Shown in pieces: positions 1 to 9,800 of a stretch of DNA of 64,000 nt; position 1 is the first letter of the stretch, and each line of letters starts with the position of its first letter. Made by a program: the position numbers and the translations under genes. Below the pieces are notes generated by a model. The model ran no database searches, was not told the origin of the DNA, and saw nothing but the letters and a program-made list of their open reading frames with translations. Source of the stretch: Viridibacterium silvisoli (lineage in GTDB: Bacteria; Pseudomonadota; Gammaproteobacteria; Burkholderiales; Rhodocyclaceae); assembly GCF_036017035.1 (NCBI RefSeq), contig NZ_JAYXHS010000001.1:1-64000 (forward strand), written 5' to 3'.

Positions 1-401
1 AGCAATTTGCAAAACTATTTTTGCGAATCACTCGACTTCAACAACACCACCTCATTCGCCGCAAACCCGCGTCCAGCCTAGCTTTGCAGCTCGCCGACCT
101 CGCTCGATCCAGTACCTCGATCAGGCGGTTTCAGCACACCGCCGTTCAGCGAGAGGGCGCATTCTACAGACGAATTTTCGGGAGTCAAGCTTTTGGAGCA
201 ATCTTTCTTGCGCCGCATCAAAGCGTCGCCCCTGATCGTCCCGGATCCGACGATTCCACCTCGCTTTCATGGGCTTTCTTCACGGGGGAGGCGTACTCGA
301 ACAGTCATGTTTGCCAGATACGATGAACGCTCGCCCGGCGCGAAGATCTATAACTCATAGAGACAAGCGCACATTTTCCCCCTCATGCGAAAGGTACGAC
401 C
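1..401. other. Intergenic region, nothing recognised
   Basis: No convincing gene here. The only longer open frame has a composition and sequence that match no family I know, and it lacks a ribosome-binding site. The last 20 bases before 402 carry an AAAGG motif that serves the next gene. The segment may include the upstream region of a gene outside the window. Confidence 0.5.
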
Positions 402-836
402 ATGGCTGACAAGAAGGCGAACGTTCATTGGACTGGCTCCGGCAAGACCGGCAAGGGACTGATCAGCACCGAGACCGGCGCACTGAAAGAGTATCCGTAC
501 GGCTTTGCCAGCCGCTTCGAGGATGACAAGGCGGGTACGAACCCTGAGGAGATCCTTGGCGCAGCACATGCAGCCTGCTTCGCGATGGCGTTCTCGTTCG
601 CCTGCGACAAGGCGGGTTTCGCAACGGAGACCGTCGACACGACGGCAAGCGTGCGCCTGGCAATGCAAGGAGATGGCTTTGTGATCAATCGCATTGCTTT
701 GACCTTGAAAGCGAAAGTACCAGGCATCGATGCAGCGAGATTCCAGGAAATCGCGCTGGCAGCAAAAGGCGCCTGCCCACTCTCGAAGGCACTCGCAAGC
801 GTGCCGGAGATTACGCTCGAAGCAACACTCGTCTGA
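402..836 (+). CDS. osmC: OsmC-family peroxiredoxin
   Basis: A 144-residue OsmC/Ohr-superfamily protein. These cytoplasmic thiol peroxidases reduce organic hydroperoxides using two cysteines. The two conserved positions are visible: one in AHAACFAMAFS (about residue 59) and one in KGACPLSKAL (about residue 125). The length matches OsmC (about 140). The EYPYGFASRFED stretch and the late cysteine context are typical of OsmC rather than Ohr. Start: ATG with AAAGG about 8 bases upstream. It stands alone, and a small hairpin follows it. Family assignment is firm; choosing OsmC over a close YhfA-type relative is an inference. Confidence 0.9.
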   Translation: MADKKANVHWTGSGKTGKGLISTETGALKEYPYGFASRFEDDKAGTNPEEILGAAHAACFAMAFSFACDKAGFATETVDTTASVRLAMQGDGFVINRIALTLKAKVPGIDAARFQEIALAAKGACPLSKALASVPEITLEATLV

Positions 837-843
837 CGCAGTG

Positions 844-867
844 GGGAGCCGCACCAACGGCTCCCTT
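844..867 (+). terminator. Hairpin after osmC, weak intrinsic terminator
   Basis: A perfect 8-bp stem, GGGAGCCG with CGGCTCCC around a 6-base loop, sits 8 bases after the osmC stop. Only TT follows it, so termination would be modest. Confidence 0.4.
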
Positions 868-1007
868 CCGGATGGCCGCTCCGCAAACCGGGCTTGAGAG
901 CCTGTCCTTCAGACGGGCTGGGCTGTGCTTGCCTCAAGCAGCGGCCATTGTGGCGTCCCGATCGTTGCCAGCGGCCGACGGATGTTCGTCGCTAGAGAAG
1001 ATGGTGC

Positions 1008-3104
1008 CTAGAAACCACTCTCCCGCAGCAGCGCTGCTGCAAGGGTGGTGAGCCCCTGCTCCAAAAGGCTGCTACGCGCGCCATCGAGTTGCAACTGGCC
1101 ACGCGTCTCGCTCATGGCAGGCGGCGCCTGGTCGAGCTGGACGAGGACGTGGAACACGGGCGCAGCCGCGGTGAGCTCGCGGCCGTCAGCGGTGCTGGCG
1201 AGCGGGCCGTGGAAACGTGAAGCCAGCATGGGGTGCGGCAGCTGGCGGGCACGAGTGCGGGCTACCTCGATGATGCGTCCCTCGATAGGCTTTGCCTCGC
1301 CCTCAGGATAGAAGCGCGCCGCGCTGCCGGGCGCGAGGCGTCCGAGGTCGCGCTGCTCGACGTAGGCATCGACTTCCCAGTGAGCAGGATCGATCAGCAC
1401 ACCAATCGGCTCGCGGCTCGCCACCCACTGTCCATCCCGCCAGCCCGGGTCGACGTCCATCCAGACACCGTTGAATGGCGCCAACAGCTTGAGACGTGCG
1501 ATCTCGGAGCGCGCCGCCCTCGTCTCTTCCAGCTGCACCTTGAGCCGCCGCTGCGTGGCCGATTGCACATCGAGGCCGCCTGCGTCTGCGACGAGCCCTT
1601 CCAGCGTCGCCTGCACGCCGCGCCGATTGGCCTCGCTACCTTCGAGGCGCGAAGCGATGTCAGGCTGGTCCAGCGTCACGAGCGTCGCCCCCGCCACCAG
1701 CGGCCCCGGCCGATGGATGCCTTGCAGACGGGCCGCAAACGGCGCGAAAACGCGCAACTGATGCGCCGAGCGCGCGACGCCTACGGCATGCACCTGCGTG
1801 CGCCAGGGCACAGCCACCAGCAGGATCGCGGCACCACCGGCCAGCCCGATGAGCAAGCGGCGGCGCGCTGGCACAGCTGCGCGTTGGGCCCACCAGTGTT
1901 TGAGTTCGCGCCAGACGGGCATCACGATGAACCAGGAGATTTCGACAATGAACAGGAATATGCCAAGCAGTTTGAAAGCGAAGTGGTAGACGGTGACGGC
2001 GATACCCAGGAACAGCAGCAGGCGATAAACCCAGGTGCCGATGGCGAAGGCGATCAGCAGGCGGCGCTGGCGTGCGGGCTGATCCTCCGGCCACGGCTCC
2101 GGCAGGCCGAGCACCTGACGCCGCAGAAATGCGCGTGCAAGTGCCGACGCACGTTCGTGCAGGTTGGGAAAATCCAGCAGGTCGGAGACGATGAAGTAGC
2201 CGTCGAAGCGCATGAAGGGGCTGGCATTGAGCGCCAACGACAACACCCAGCTCGTCGTTGCAAGGTAGAGCAAGGCGTTGCGCAAAGGCCCTTCTTCGGC
2301 GAGCCCCCAGCCCAGCGTGGACAGGCCGGCCAGCGTCAGCTCGCAGAGGATGCCGGCCGAGGCAATGGCGAGACGCTGGCGCGCGCTGCGCAGCTTCCAG
2401 CTCTCGCCGGTGTCGGTATAGAGCATCGGCCACAACACGACGAAGGCGACACCCATATGCGCGACACGCAGGCCATAGCGTGTCGCCACCAGCGCATGCG
2501 CGAGTTCGTGCAGGGTCTTCGCTACGACGAGTGCCGCCGCAAAGCTCAGCAGGCCTTCGGCGGAGAATGACTCCACCACGGCATGCACGAAAGTGTCCCA
2601 CTGCTGCAGAACCAGCACGACGCCGGTGAAGCTGGCGAGCAGCACCGCCCACGCCATCCACGGCGTGAAAACCCAGCGCAAGGCGTGTGCGATTTTTTTC
2701 AGCTGATTCTGCGGGCGCAGCAGCGGAATGCGGAAGAACAGGTAGTGATGCAGCCACCAGTTCCAGCTCAGCCAACCGCCCTTGTCGTTCTGCTGCTGCA
2801 TGCGGGCCAAGGCTTCCGCCCCCGGCCGCAGCAGTTGATGGCGCGTGAGGAACTGCACGAAGTCGGCGAGTTGCGCGGGTTGCGGCCGCAAGGTGGTCTG
2901 CGCTGCGATCTCGTCGCAGATCTCTTGCGGCGGCAGGTTCCAGCGCAGCAGGAACTCGAACTCCAGCCAGCCGATACGGTAGAAGCGGTTGAGCACCGTG
3001 TCCTGGATCACCCAGGCCGGTTCGCCATGAATACCGGGGGCCGCTTCGGACAGGCGCATGTCATCGCGCAGCGGCGGCAGGAGCCCACCGGCAGCGCTGG
3101 TCAT
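1008..3104 (-). CDS. PqqD-like / M50 metalloprotease / HlyD fusion, membrane export component
   Basis: 698 residues from ATG. A GTG one codon earlier is also possible; TGATG overlap with the upstream gene indicates translational coupling. Residues about 28-95 resemble a PqqD-like winged-helix (WVIQDTVLNRFYRIG). Several membrane segments follow from about 150 to 420. They hold the M50 zinc motif HELAH (about 200-204) and the partner motif LNASPFMRFDGYF, whose Asp supplies the third ligand. After about residue 430 comes a periplasmic HlyD-like region with lipoyl/barrel strands. Proteins of this layout are usually annotated as M50 peptidase or HlyD adaptor. The gene is last in the operon with the giant surface protein, TolC and two adaptors. 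I infer an inner-membrane component of its export; protease activity is predicted, not shown. Confidence 0.8.
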   Translation of the reverse strand: MTSAAGGLLPPLRDDMRLSEAAPGIHGEPAWVIQDTVLNRFYRIGWLEFEFLLRWNLPPQEICDEIAAQTTLRPQPAQLADFVQFLTRHQLLRPGAEALARMQQQNDKGGWLSWNWWLHHYLFFRIPLLRPQNQLKKIAHALRWVFTPWMAWAVLLASFTGVVLVLQQWDTFVHAVVESFSAEGLLSFAAALVVAKTLHELAHALVATRYGLRVAHMGVAFVVLWPMLYTDTGESWKLRSARQRLAIASAGILCELTLAGLSTLGWGLAEEGPLRNALLYLATTSWVLSLALNASPFMRFDGYFIVSDLLDFPNLHERASALARAFLRRQVLGLPEPWPEDQPARQRRLLIAFAIGTWVYRLLLFLGIAVTVYHFAFKLLGIFLFIVEISWFIVMPVWRELKHWWAQRAAVPARRRLLIGLAGGAAILLVAVPWRTQVHAVGVARSAHQLRVFAPFAARLQGIHRPGPLVAGATLVTLDQPDIASRLEGSEANRRGVQATLEGLVADAGGLDVQSATQRRLKVQLEETRAARSEIARLKLLAPFNGVWMDVDPGWRDGQWVASREPIGVLIDPAHWEVDAYVEQRDLGRLAPGSAARFYPEGEAKPIEGRIIEVARTRARQLPHPMLASRFHGPLASTADGRELTAAAPVFHVLVQLDQAPPAMSETRGQLQLDGARSSLLEQGLTTLAAALLRESGF

Positions 3105-4438
3105 CACCAGCCCGTCCAGGCGCGCACGGCGGCAATCGGGCGGCGCAGCAGGTAGTAGCCGAGACTTACGCGCTCGCCGTACAGCTTGGCCGTGCCATGC
3201 AGCCCAAGCCGTGCGTGCGCGGGCTTGCCTTCGACTGTGGCCAGCAAGCGATAGGACATGACGCCATCATCGCCTGCGCGCGCCTGGTAACTGGTCTGCA
3301 GGATCTTGCCGTGCAGTGGCGACAAGGGGAAGGTGCTCAGGTAAAGCACGACTTCAGCACCTGCTTCGAGATTGATGGCGTCCGTCACCGGCAGCTGGAT
3401 CTGCATCGCTGGCTGCGCGGGGTCGGAGATCTGCATGATGCGCTCGCCCGTGACGACGGGGCGCCCGAGCCACTCATCGGGATCGGCGAAGACCGCCACA
3501 CCCGCGCGCGGTGCCAGCACGCGGCTGCGCTCGAGCTGCGCCTGTGCGGCGGCCAGCTCGGCGCGACGTTGGCGCGCAGTGCCGCCGAGCATGGCCAGTT
3601 CGCTCTTGCTCTGCGCATTGTCGAAGGCGCGCTGGCTGGCAGTCTGCAACTCCGCATCGGCCACCGCGACCTGCTGGTTGAGCACATCGATGCGGCTACG
3701 CAGCGTTGTCTCGTCGAAGGAAAAAAGTGGCGTGCCGACGACGACAGGCTGGTTGGGTTTGACGGCGATCTGCGCAATCACACCATCGATCGGCGCACTG
3801 ACGATCTGCGTCTCGTGCGACACCAGCTCCGTTGGCGCAAGTACTGTCTGGCGCACGGGAAACAGCAGCAGCGCGGCCAGTACGGCCAGGCAGATGAGCA
3901 CCTGCTTCCTGCGCGGGCGCCAGCGCCGTGTCGTGTGCGTCAGCGCCGCCCAGCAGTACGCCCAGGTCTCGAACACACCGCTCAGAACCGGCCCCAGCGC
4001 CGCCGGCGGCTCAGCATCGAGCAGGAGCAGCAACAGGCCCAGGCGCTTGCCGTCACGCGTGTGGACGGGCACGGCCCACACGCCTGTCGGCCACCACTCA
4101 CCCCAGCCGTCCGCAACTTCAGGCGGCAAGCTCAGGTCGGCGCGTGCCAGCCAGCGTGGCGTGGCGTCGGGCAACTGCTCCGCCAGCCAGGGGCCGAGAC
4201 GACGCAGCCAGACGAGGTAGGGACTGTCTTCGGTCGGCCGCGCCAACCCGGAAACACTCAGCAGCTCGAGTCGTTTGTCATGGACAGAAAAAACGAGCGC
4301 GTGGTGATACTTGAGCAAGGGATAGAGATCGTTGGCCATGCCGAAGGCGAGCGCATTCAGGCTGTCGGCGGCCAGCGCGCGATCGCGCATGGTCGCAAGG
4401 CTCAACAATAATTGTGGGGGCGGCAGGTTTTCGTTCAC
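3104..4438 (-). CDS. GAF-like domain fused to HlyD-type periplasmic adaptor
   Basis: 444 residues, GTG start with no strong ribosome-binding site; an ATG 16 codons later is an alternative. Residues about 15-165 look like a cytoplasmic GAF-type sensor domain (LVFSVHDKRLELLSVSGLA). One transmembrane segment follows near 185-205 (LICLAVLAALLLFPVRQT). Then comes an HlyD adaptor with lipoyl half-motifs (IDGVIAQIAVKPNQPVVVGT and RVLAPRAGVAVF) flanking a short coiled coil. The stop overlaps the start of the M50 fusion gene. An adaptor carrying its own cytosolic sensor is unusual and could tie export to an intracellular ligand. The GAF call rests on pattern only. Confidence 0.75.
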   Translation of the reverse strand: MNENLPPPQLLLSLATMRDRALAADSLNALAFGMANDLYPLLKYHHALVFSVHDKRLELLSVSGLARPTEDSPYLVWLRRLGPWLAEQLPDATPRWLARADLSLPPEVADGWGEWWPTGVWAVPVHTRDGKRLGLLLLLLDAEPPAALGPVLSGVFETWAYCWAALTHTTRRWRPRRKQVLICLAVLAALLLFPVRQTVLAPTELVSHETQIVSAPIDGVIAQIAVKPNQPVVVGTPLFSFDETTLRSRIDVLNQQVAVADAELQTASQRAFDNAQSKSELAMLGGTARQRRAELAAAQAQLERSRVLAPRAGVAVFADPDEWLGRPVVTGERIMQISDPAQPAMQIQLPVTDAINLEAGAEVVLYLSTFPLSPLHGKILQTSYQARAGDDGVMSYRLLATVEGKPAHARLGLHGTAKLYGERVSLGYYLLRRPIAAVRAWTGW

Positions 4439-4478
4439 AGGGCCCGCTGTCGTCTAACGTGGATATTCCGGTGCGGCC

Positions 4479-5252
4479 TCATGGCTTGGGCAGGCGTGCC
4501 ACACCGCTCATGCCGGCCACCAGTTCGGCGTATTCCGCGGTCAGGCGCGCTTCGAGCTCCACCGTCTGTGCCACCGCATCGACGCGCGCATTGACGGCAC
4601 TGATGCGCGCGGGATACGACTTGCCGGTCTCAGTGATGCTCACGTCAAAAACGAGGCCCGGCTTGAGACTGCGCATGAGGACGGAAGGCACATTCAGACG
4701 CACCTTGAGCGGCCCGCTGCTGACCAGGTCGAACATGGGCGTGCCAGCAGCAACGGTCTGGTACGGCTTGATGTAAACCTTCGCTACGCGGCCGGAGAAT
4801 GGCGCCGACACCCTGCAGTAGCCCGCCTGTGTCGTTGCCAGCGTCAATGCGCCCTCCGCGCGCTCGACCTCGGTGGTCGCGGTCAGCACTTCGATGTCGC
4901 CCGCCGCATCGAGCTCCTTGAGCCCGCGCTTGGCCGTGAGGTTTTGCTTCGCCATATTGAGCTCGGCGCGTGCGACACGGGCGCGCGCATCGACCTCGCT
5001 GCAGTCCAGCGCGGCCAGCGTCGCGCCTTTGGAGACCGCCTGCCCGAGGCGGATGTCCATGGCGCGCAGGGTGCCGTTCATTTGCGCTGACAGCGTGGTC
5101 TCCAGCTGCGGCGTCAGCAATACACGAATGGCATTTGGATCATTCAATCCCCCGTCGGCTGCCTGCACTGTGGCCAGCGCCGGCACGGCGCCCATCAGCA
5201 GCGCCAGCGCTGCACACCCGATCCTGTTTCGCACCAGTGTTTTATTTCGCAC
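4479..5252 (-). CDS. Efflux-type periplasmic adaptor (HlyD/RND MFP family)
   Basis: 257 residues. GTG start overlaps the tolC-like stop by 11 bases, with GGAG about 9 bases upstream. A hydrophobic N-terminus ending near ATVQA predicts a Sec signal peptide without an obvious lipobox. The lipoyl halves are recognisable (MNGTLRAMDIRLGQAVSKG and YCRVSAPFSGRVAKVYIKPY), with a short helical hairpin and then beta-barrel sequence. It is shorter than classical MFPs (about 370), as in compact adaptors. It probably bridges the TolC-like channel to the inner-membrane fusion proteins of this operon. A stand-alone efflux role is possible but no RND or ABC pump is adjacent. Confidence 0.85.
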   Translation of the reverse strand: MRNKTLVRNRIGCAALALLMGAVPALATVQAADGGLNDPNAIRVLLTPQLETTLSAQMNGTLRAMDIRLGQAVSKGATLAALDCSEVDARARVARAELNMAKQNLTAKRGLKELDAAGDIEVLTATTEVERAEGALTLATTQAGYCRVSAPFSGRVAKVYIKPYQTVAAGTPMFDLVSSGPLKVRLNVPSVLMRSLKPGLVFDVSITETGKSYPARISAVNARVDAVAQTVELEARLTAEYAELVAGMSGVARLPKP

Positions 5253-6774
5253 CCGTGCCGACTCCCTTTTCGATACCGATATTCATGCCGTGCTGCTCCT
5301 GCCCGGTGAGCACCAGTTCGATCGACAGCGCCAGCGACTGCACATCGGCCTGCTCGACCGTCTCGGGCAATACATCCAGTCCGACAGAATTGTAGAGACG
5401 GCCCCAGGCTGCCTGCGCGTTCGCATACGCCGCCTCGCGTTGATAGCGCGACAGCAGGTAGCGCCCTTCGGCGCGGATCACTTCGAGCTCCGAGCCTATC
5501 GTCGTCTTGCGGGCAGCGCGGGCGTAGTCCAGCAAGCTCGTATCTACGCGCAGGCTGTCATCGGCAAACGCCATGTCCTGACGCGCCAGTTGGTAGCGCA
5601 AGCTCGCCACCCGCACTTGCGTCAGGATGGCCATCGACAAGGCCACACGGCGCGCATCATCCGTCTTCGCCTGCGAATCCTGCGTGGCGTTGAGCGCCGG
5701 GTATTGCAGCAGCTTGAGCAGGTTCAGGGATACCACGACGCCGACTTGCGACCAGGTGTTGTTGTACAGGTACTTGTTGGAATCGTACTGCGCGCTCCAG
5801 TCCAGCCCCACGTTTGGCCACAGTTGCGCCTTGGCAATCTTGATGTCGTTCTCGTTCACCCGTTTGCGGTACAGCTCTTCCATCGTCTCCGGCCGGTGCT
5901 CGAGCGCGAGGCGCTCCAGCACGTTGATGTCGGCCTTCAACTCCGGCAGGTTCGGCTCTTCCACATCGGCCAGCACGAGTGGCGTATCGCTCGGGAAGGA
6001 CATCAGCGCGACCAGCTCGGCGGTGGCGAACTCCAGATCCTGACGGCGCACCGTGAGCAAGGAAATCGAATCGATCAGGGCGCGCTGGTAGGCCAGCGAC
6101 TCCTGGCGCGGCAGCAGGTTGCGCTTGTCGGCCTCTTGCGCGGTCTGCAAGGCCTTTTGCGTGCGCGCCAGCAACTGGTCCACTTCGGGCTTCAGGCGTT
6201 GCGCGCCCAGCGCGCGCCAGTAGGCGTTACGTACGTCCTGCAGCACATTTTGCGCAACGCGCCGACGACGCTCCTCTGCCATCAGGATCTGGTCCGACTT
6301 CTGCTGCGTGCGGAAATACGCCACGCCGAAATCAAGCACGCTCCAGCTCAGACCGAGCCCGCCCAGCGTGTGGTAGCGCTCCTCGGAGGTCGACGCCCGC
6401 AGACTGACCTGCCGGTCCTCGATGCCGATCGAGGTGCCACCCGAATCGTTGCTGCGCCCCTTGTAGCCGGCCGACACGGCGAGCCGCGGCAGCAGCTCAT
6501 TGGTGGAGACGTCGCGCAGATTGGCAGCCAGCGCGGTCTCCATCAGCTTGAGGCGATAGTCCAGGTTGTACTTGAGCGCACGTGCCGCGGCCACGTAGAA
6601 GGTAATCGGCGCATTGGCCGGCTCCTGGTCGGCGAACATGGCCTTGCGATCCTCTACCACCTGCTTCTTGTATTGCTCGGCGGTCACCGGTTGCGGTTGC
6701 AACGCGGAGCAGGCACTCAGCAGTAACGCGCTGGCGATGACAGCAGCCAGAGGAGTCAGCGAGGGTCGATGCAT
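5242..6774 (-). CDS. TolC-family outer-membrane lipoprotein channel
   Basis: 510 residues from the internal ATG that has AGGA 9 bases upstream; the longest frame begins 10 codons earlier without a good site. The N-terminus is a lipoprotein signal with lipobox LLLSAC. The rest is the long helical TolC/OEP pattern with duplicated coiled-coil halves (LAANLRDVSTNELLPRLAVS, later NENDIKIAKAQLWPNVGLDW). It follows the giant gene by about 80 bases and overlaps the adaptor gene. The role inferred is the outer-membrane exit duct for the giant protein. A general efflux duct is the alternative. Confidence 0.9.
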   Translation of the reverse strand: MHRPSLTPLAAVIASALLLSACSALQPQPVTAEQYKKQVVEDRKAMFADQEPANAPITFYVAAARALKYNLDYRLKLMETALAANLRDVSTNELLPRLAVSAGYKGRSNDSGGTSIGIEDRQVSLRASTSEERYHTLGGLGLSWSVLDFGVAYFRTQQKSDQILMAEERRRRVAQNVLQDVRNAYWRALGAQRLKPEVDQLLARTQKALQTAQEADKRNLLPRQESLAYQRALIDSISLLTVRRQDLEFATAELVALMSFPSDTPLVLADVEEPNLPELKADINVLERLALEHRPETMEELYRKRVNENDIKIAKAQLWPNVGLDWSAQYDSNKYLYNNTWSQVGVVVSLNLLKLLQYPALNATQDSQAKTDDARRVALSMAILTQVRVASLRYQLARQDMAFADDSLRVDTSLLDYARAARKTTIGSELEVIRAEGRYLLSRYQREAAYANAQAAWGRLYNSVGLDVLPETVEQADVQSLALSIELVLTGQEQHGMNIGIEKGVGTGAK

Positions 6775-6854
6775 CGGTCTCGTTCCTGTCGAAATTTTGA
6801 TCATTCTGTACGCACTTCACAGCCGTAGCGGCTGCACATCCTGTTCATCTCCCG

Positions 6855-9800
6855 CTAGCTCCGCAACGCGCCGGGGCGCTGCATCTTCTGCGCGGCCCGG
6901 GCAAGCTGCTCGCTGAAGAACTGCGCGGTCTTCGGTGCGGCAGCGCCTGTATCGACTGCGGCGCTGGCAGATGCCCCGGCCTCGCGCATGAAACCATTCA
7001 GCATCTCGTCGAGCGAGGTGGCGTGCAATGACGGGTCGGGCAACAGGCCATCCGCGCTGAGGCTGGTACGGCCATGACGGAGCAATAGCCTTGACAGCCC
7101 GAAGTTACTCAGCGTGCGGCTTTCTGCCACGCTGCGCCAGACGAACTGGCCATTGATGTCGCCGAGGCCGCGACCGATGGTGCTGGCACGCGTAGCTTCG
7201 TCATACAGCTCGTCGGAGTCGCGATAGAGATTTCTCCCCGACAACCAGTGCGCCGTCGACGCGCGCGACACCTCCGGCGTCACGAACAGGCCCGGATCGA
7301 TATCCGGCAAGGCGGCGCCCCGCGAGAGCCCGGCGTCATTGTTGTACCACACGGCACTGCCACCGCCGACGTAAGGGGCGGAGATGTTGAGGTGCACGAC
7401 CAGCTGCGCGCTATCGGCCGCACCAGCCCGATCGACCATCGAGTAGGTAAACGTGTCCTGCAGCACTTGCCCCCTACCCGCCGCCTGCATCACCTCTTGA
7501 TTGCTCATATCGATCGCATAGGTGTAGCTGCCGTCTGCATTCAGCACCAGCGTGCCGTAGCGACCGATCAACGCACTGCCGACCACGCCACTCGTGCCGG
7601 ATGCACTTTCTTCCCCGGTTCGCACAGCAGTCACACGCCGCGTTTCGCCATTGTCGACATCACTGTCGTTGCCGAGCACATTGCCCTGTGCGTTAGGAGT
7701 GGTCTGATCGACGGCCACCACGCTGTCATCGTGCGCCACCGGATTGTCGTTGGCGCCCTGGACCAACAGGTTGAGGCGCGCCGTCGAGGTCGCACCTTCC
7801 GTGTCACGCATGCGGTAGGTGAAGGCCTCGCGCAAGGTCTCGCCGGACGTGCGCAGGGCTTGCACGGCGGCATTGTCGTTGTCGACGAAGTACTGGTAGC
7901 TGCCATCGGCAGCCAGCACTAGCGCGCCATAGCGTCCCTGCACAAGCTGCCCGGCCTGCGCGCTCTGCCCCAGCTCGCTGCTGACTTCGAGCACCTGACG
8001 GGTCTCACCGTTGGCAACGCTGTCGACGTCCTGATCGTTGGAGAGCACGTTGCCGACGGGGTTCGCTCCGGCAATGCCATTGGCAATACCGCCTGCTTCG
8101 ACGGCCGTTGCATCGTCATCGACCGCAACAGGGGTGTCGTTGCGACCATCGATCGTGACCGTCAGCTCGGCCTTGTCGGTCGCGCCGAGATCGTCCGACA
8201 CGGTGTAGGTGAAGTGCTCGACCAGCGTCTGCCCACTCACGCGCAAGGCCTGCACCGCGGCCAGCGAGTTATCGACGACGTAATGCCAGGTGCCGTTGGC
8301 GTTGAGCGTGAGATCGCCATACAGGCCGCGTAGCGCTGAACCGACCGTGCCACTGACACCGATGCCGGACTCGCGGCCTGTTCTCACAGCGCTGACGGAG
8401 AGCGGGTCGCTTTCGAGGTCGGTGTCGTTGTTCAGCACATTGCCGATCGGGTTAAGACCCGGGCGGTCGTTTTCCAGGCCGCTCGCCTCGATGGCATTGC
8501 CCTGGTCATCGCCGGCAACCGGCGCATCGTTGCGGCCACGAATGGTGACCGTGAGCTGGGCAAGGTCGGTGAGCCCGCCAAGATCGGTGATGCGATACGT
8601 GAATGCCTCGCTCACCGTCTGGGCCGGGCCAAGCGCGCGCACGGTCGCGTTGTTCTGGTCGACGACGTACTGGTAGCTGCCGTCGGCGCCGATGATCAGC
8701 GAGCCATAAGTGCCGACCAGCAGCGTACCGTTGCCGCTATTGGTGCCGGCTGCCACAGCAGTCAGGCCGCCGCCAGCTGCTTCCGTTCCCGTGCGAATGC
8801 CGTTCACCGTCAGCACGTCGCCGGCATCCACGTCGCTGTCCGCAGGGAAGAGCGTCGAATCGGTAACCACGTTGCCCGTCGGGTCACGACCGGCAGTCGT
8901 GCCACTGGCGGCAACAGCCAGCGCGATGTTGTTGTTGGCGACGGGCGCGTCCCAGACACCCGCCACCGTAATCGTGAGCTGGGCCGTGTCCATGGCGCCT
9001 GCCGTGTCGTGCAGCCGGTAAGTGAAGACCTCGCTCAGGGTCTGGCCCGGGCGCAAAGCCTGAACAGCGGCGAGCGAATTGTCGACGACGTAGCTGTAGT
9101 TGCCATTGGCATTGACCGTCAGCGTGCCATACAGGCCCGTGATGGCCTGACTGCTACTGACAGCGGTGAACGTGCCGCCGGCAGCTTCGGTGCCCGTACG
9201 GATCCCATCCACCAGCTTGCTGTCGAGCGCATCGACATCCGTATCGTTGCTCAACAGATTGCCGCCCGGATTTACGCCCGCCGTGGCATTGGCGGTACCG
9301 CCCGCTTCGGTCGCTGCAGCCGTATCGTCGACGGCGACCGGGTTGTCGTTGGCGCCACGGATGACGATGCTCAGCGTGGCCGTGCTGCCAAGCCCGGCTA
9401 CGTCACGAATGTCGTAAGAGAAGGTTTCGGTCAGCGTATTGCTGCTGGTGCGCAGGGCCTGGACCAGCGGGTTGCTGTTATCCACCACATAGTCATAGCT
9501 GCCGTCGGCACGCAATGTCAGGCTGCCATACAGGCCGGCGAATGCGCTGCCCACGGTGCCGCTGTTGCCACCACGGCTGATACCAACCACCGACAAGGCC
9601 TCGCCGTAAGCATCGACATCAGTGTCATTGCCGAGCACATTGCCGCTCGGGTCAACGCCAGCCGTGCCGTTGGCAATGCCGCCCTTCTCGGTCGCCAGTG
9701 CGCTGTCGTTGACGGCGACCGGTGCATCGTTCGCGCCAGTGATCGTGATGTTCAGCGTGGCCCTGTCGAGCGCGCCGGCTGCGTCCACCACTTCGTAGCT

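Noticed and set aside
21..326. Open frame of 101 codons at the left edge
   Set aside because: No ribosome-binding site, no recognisable domain, composition unlike neighbours.
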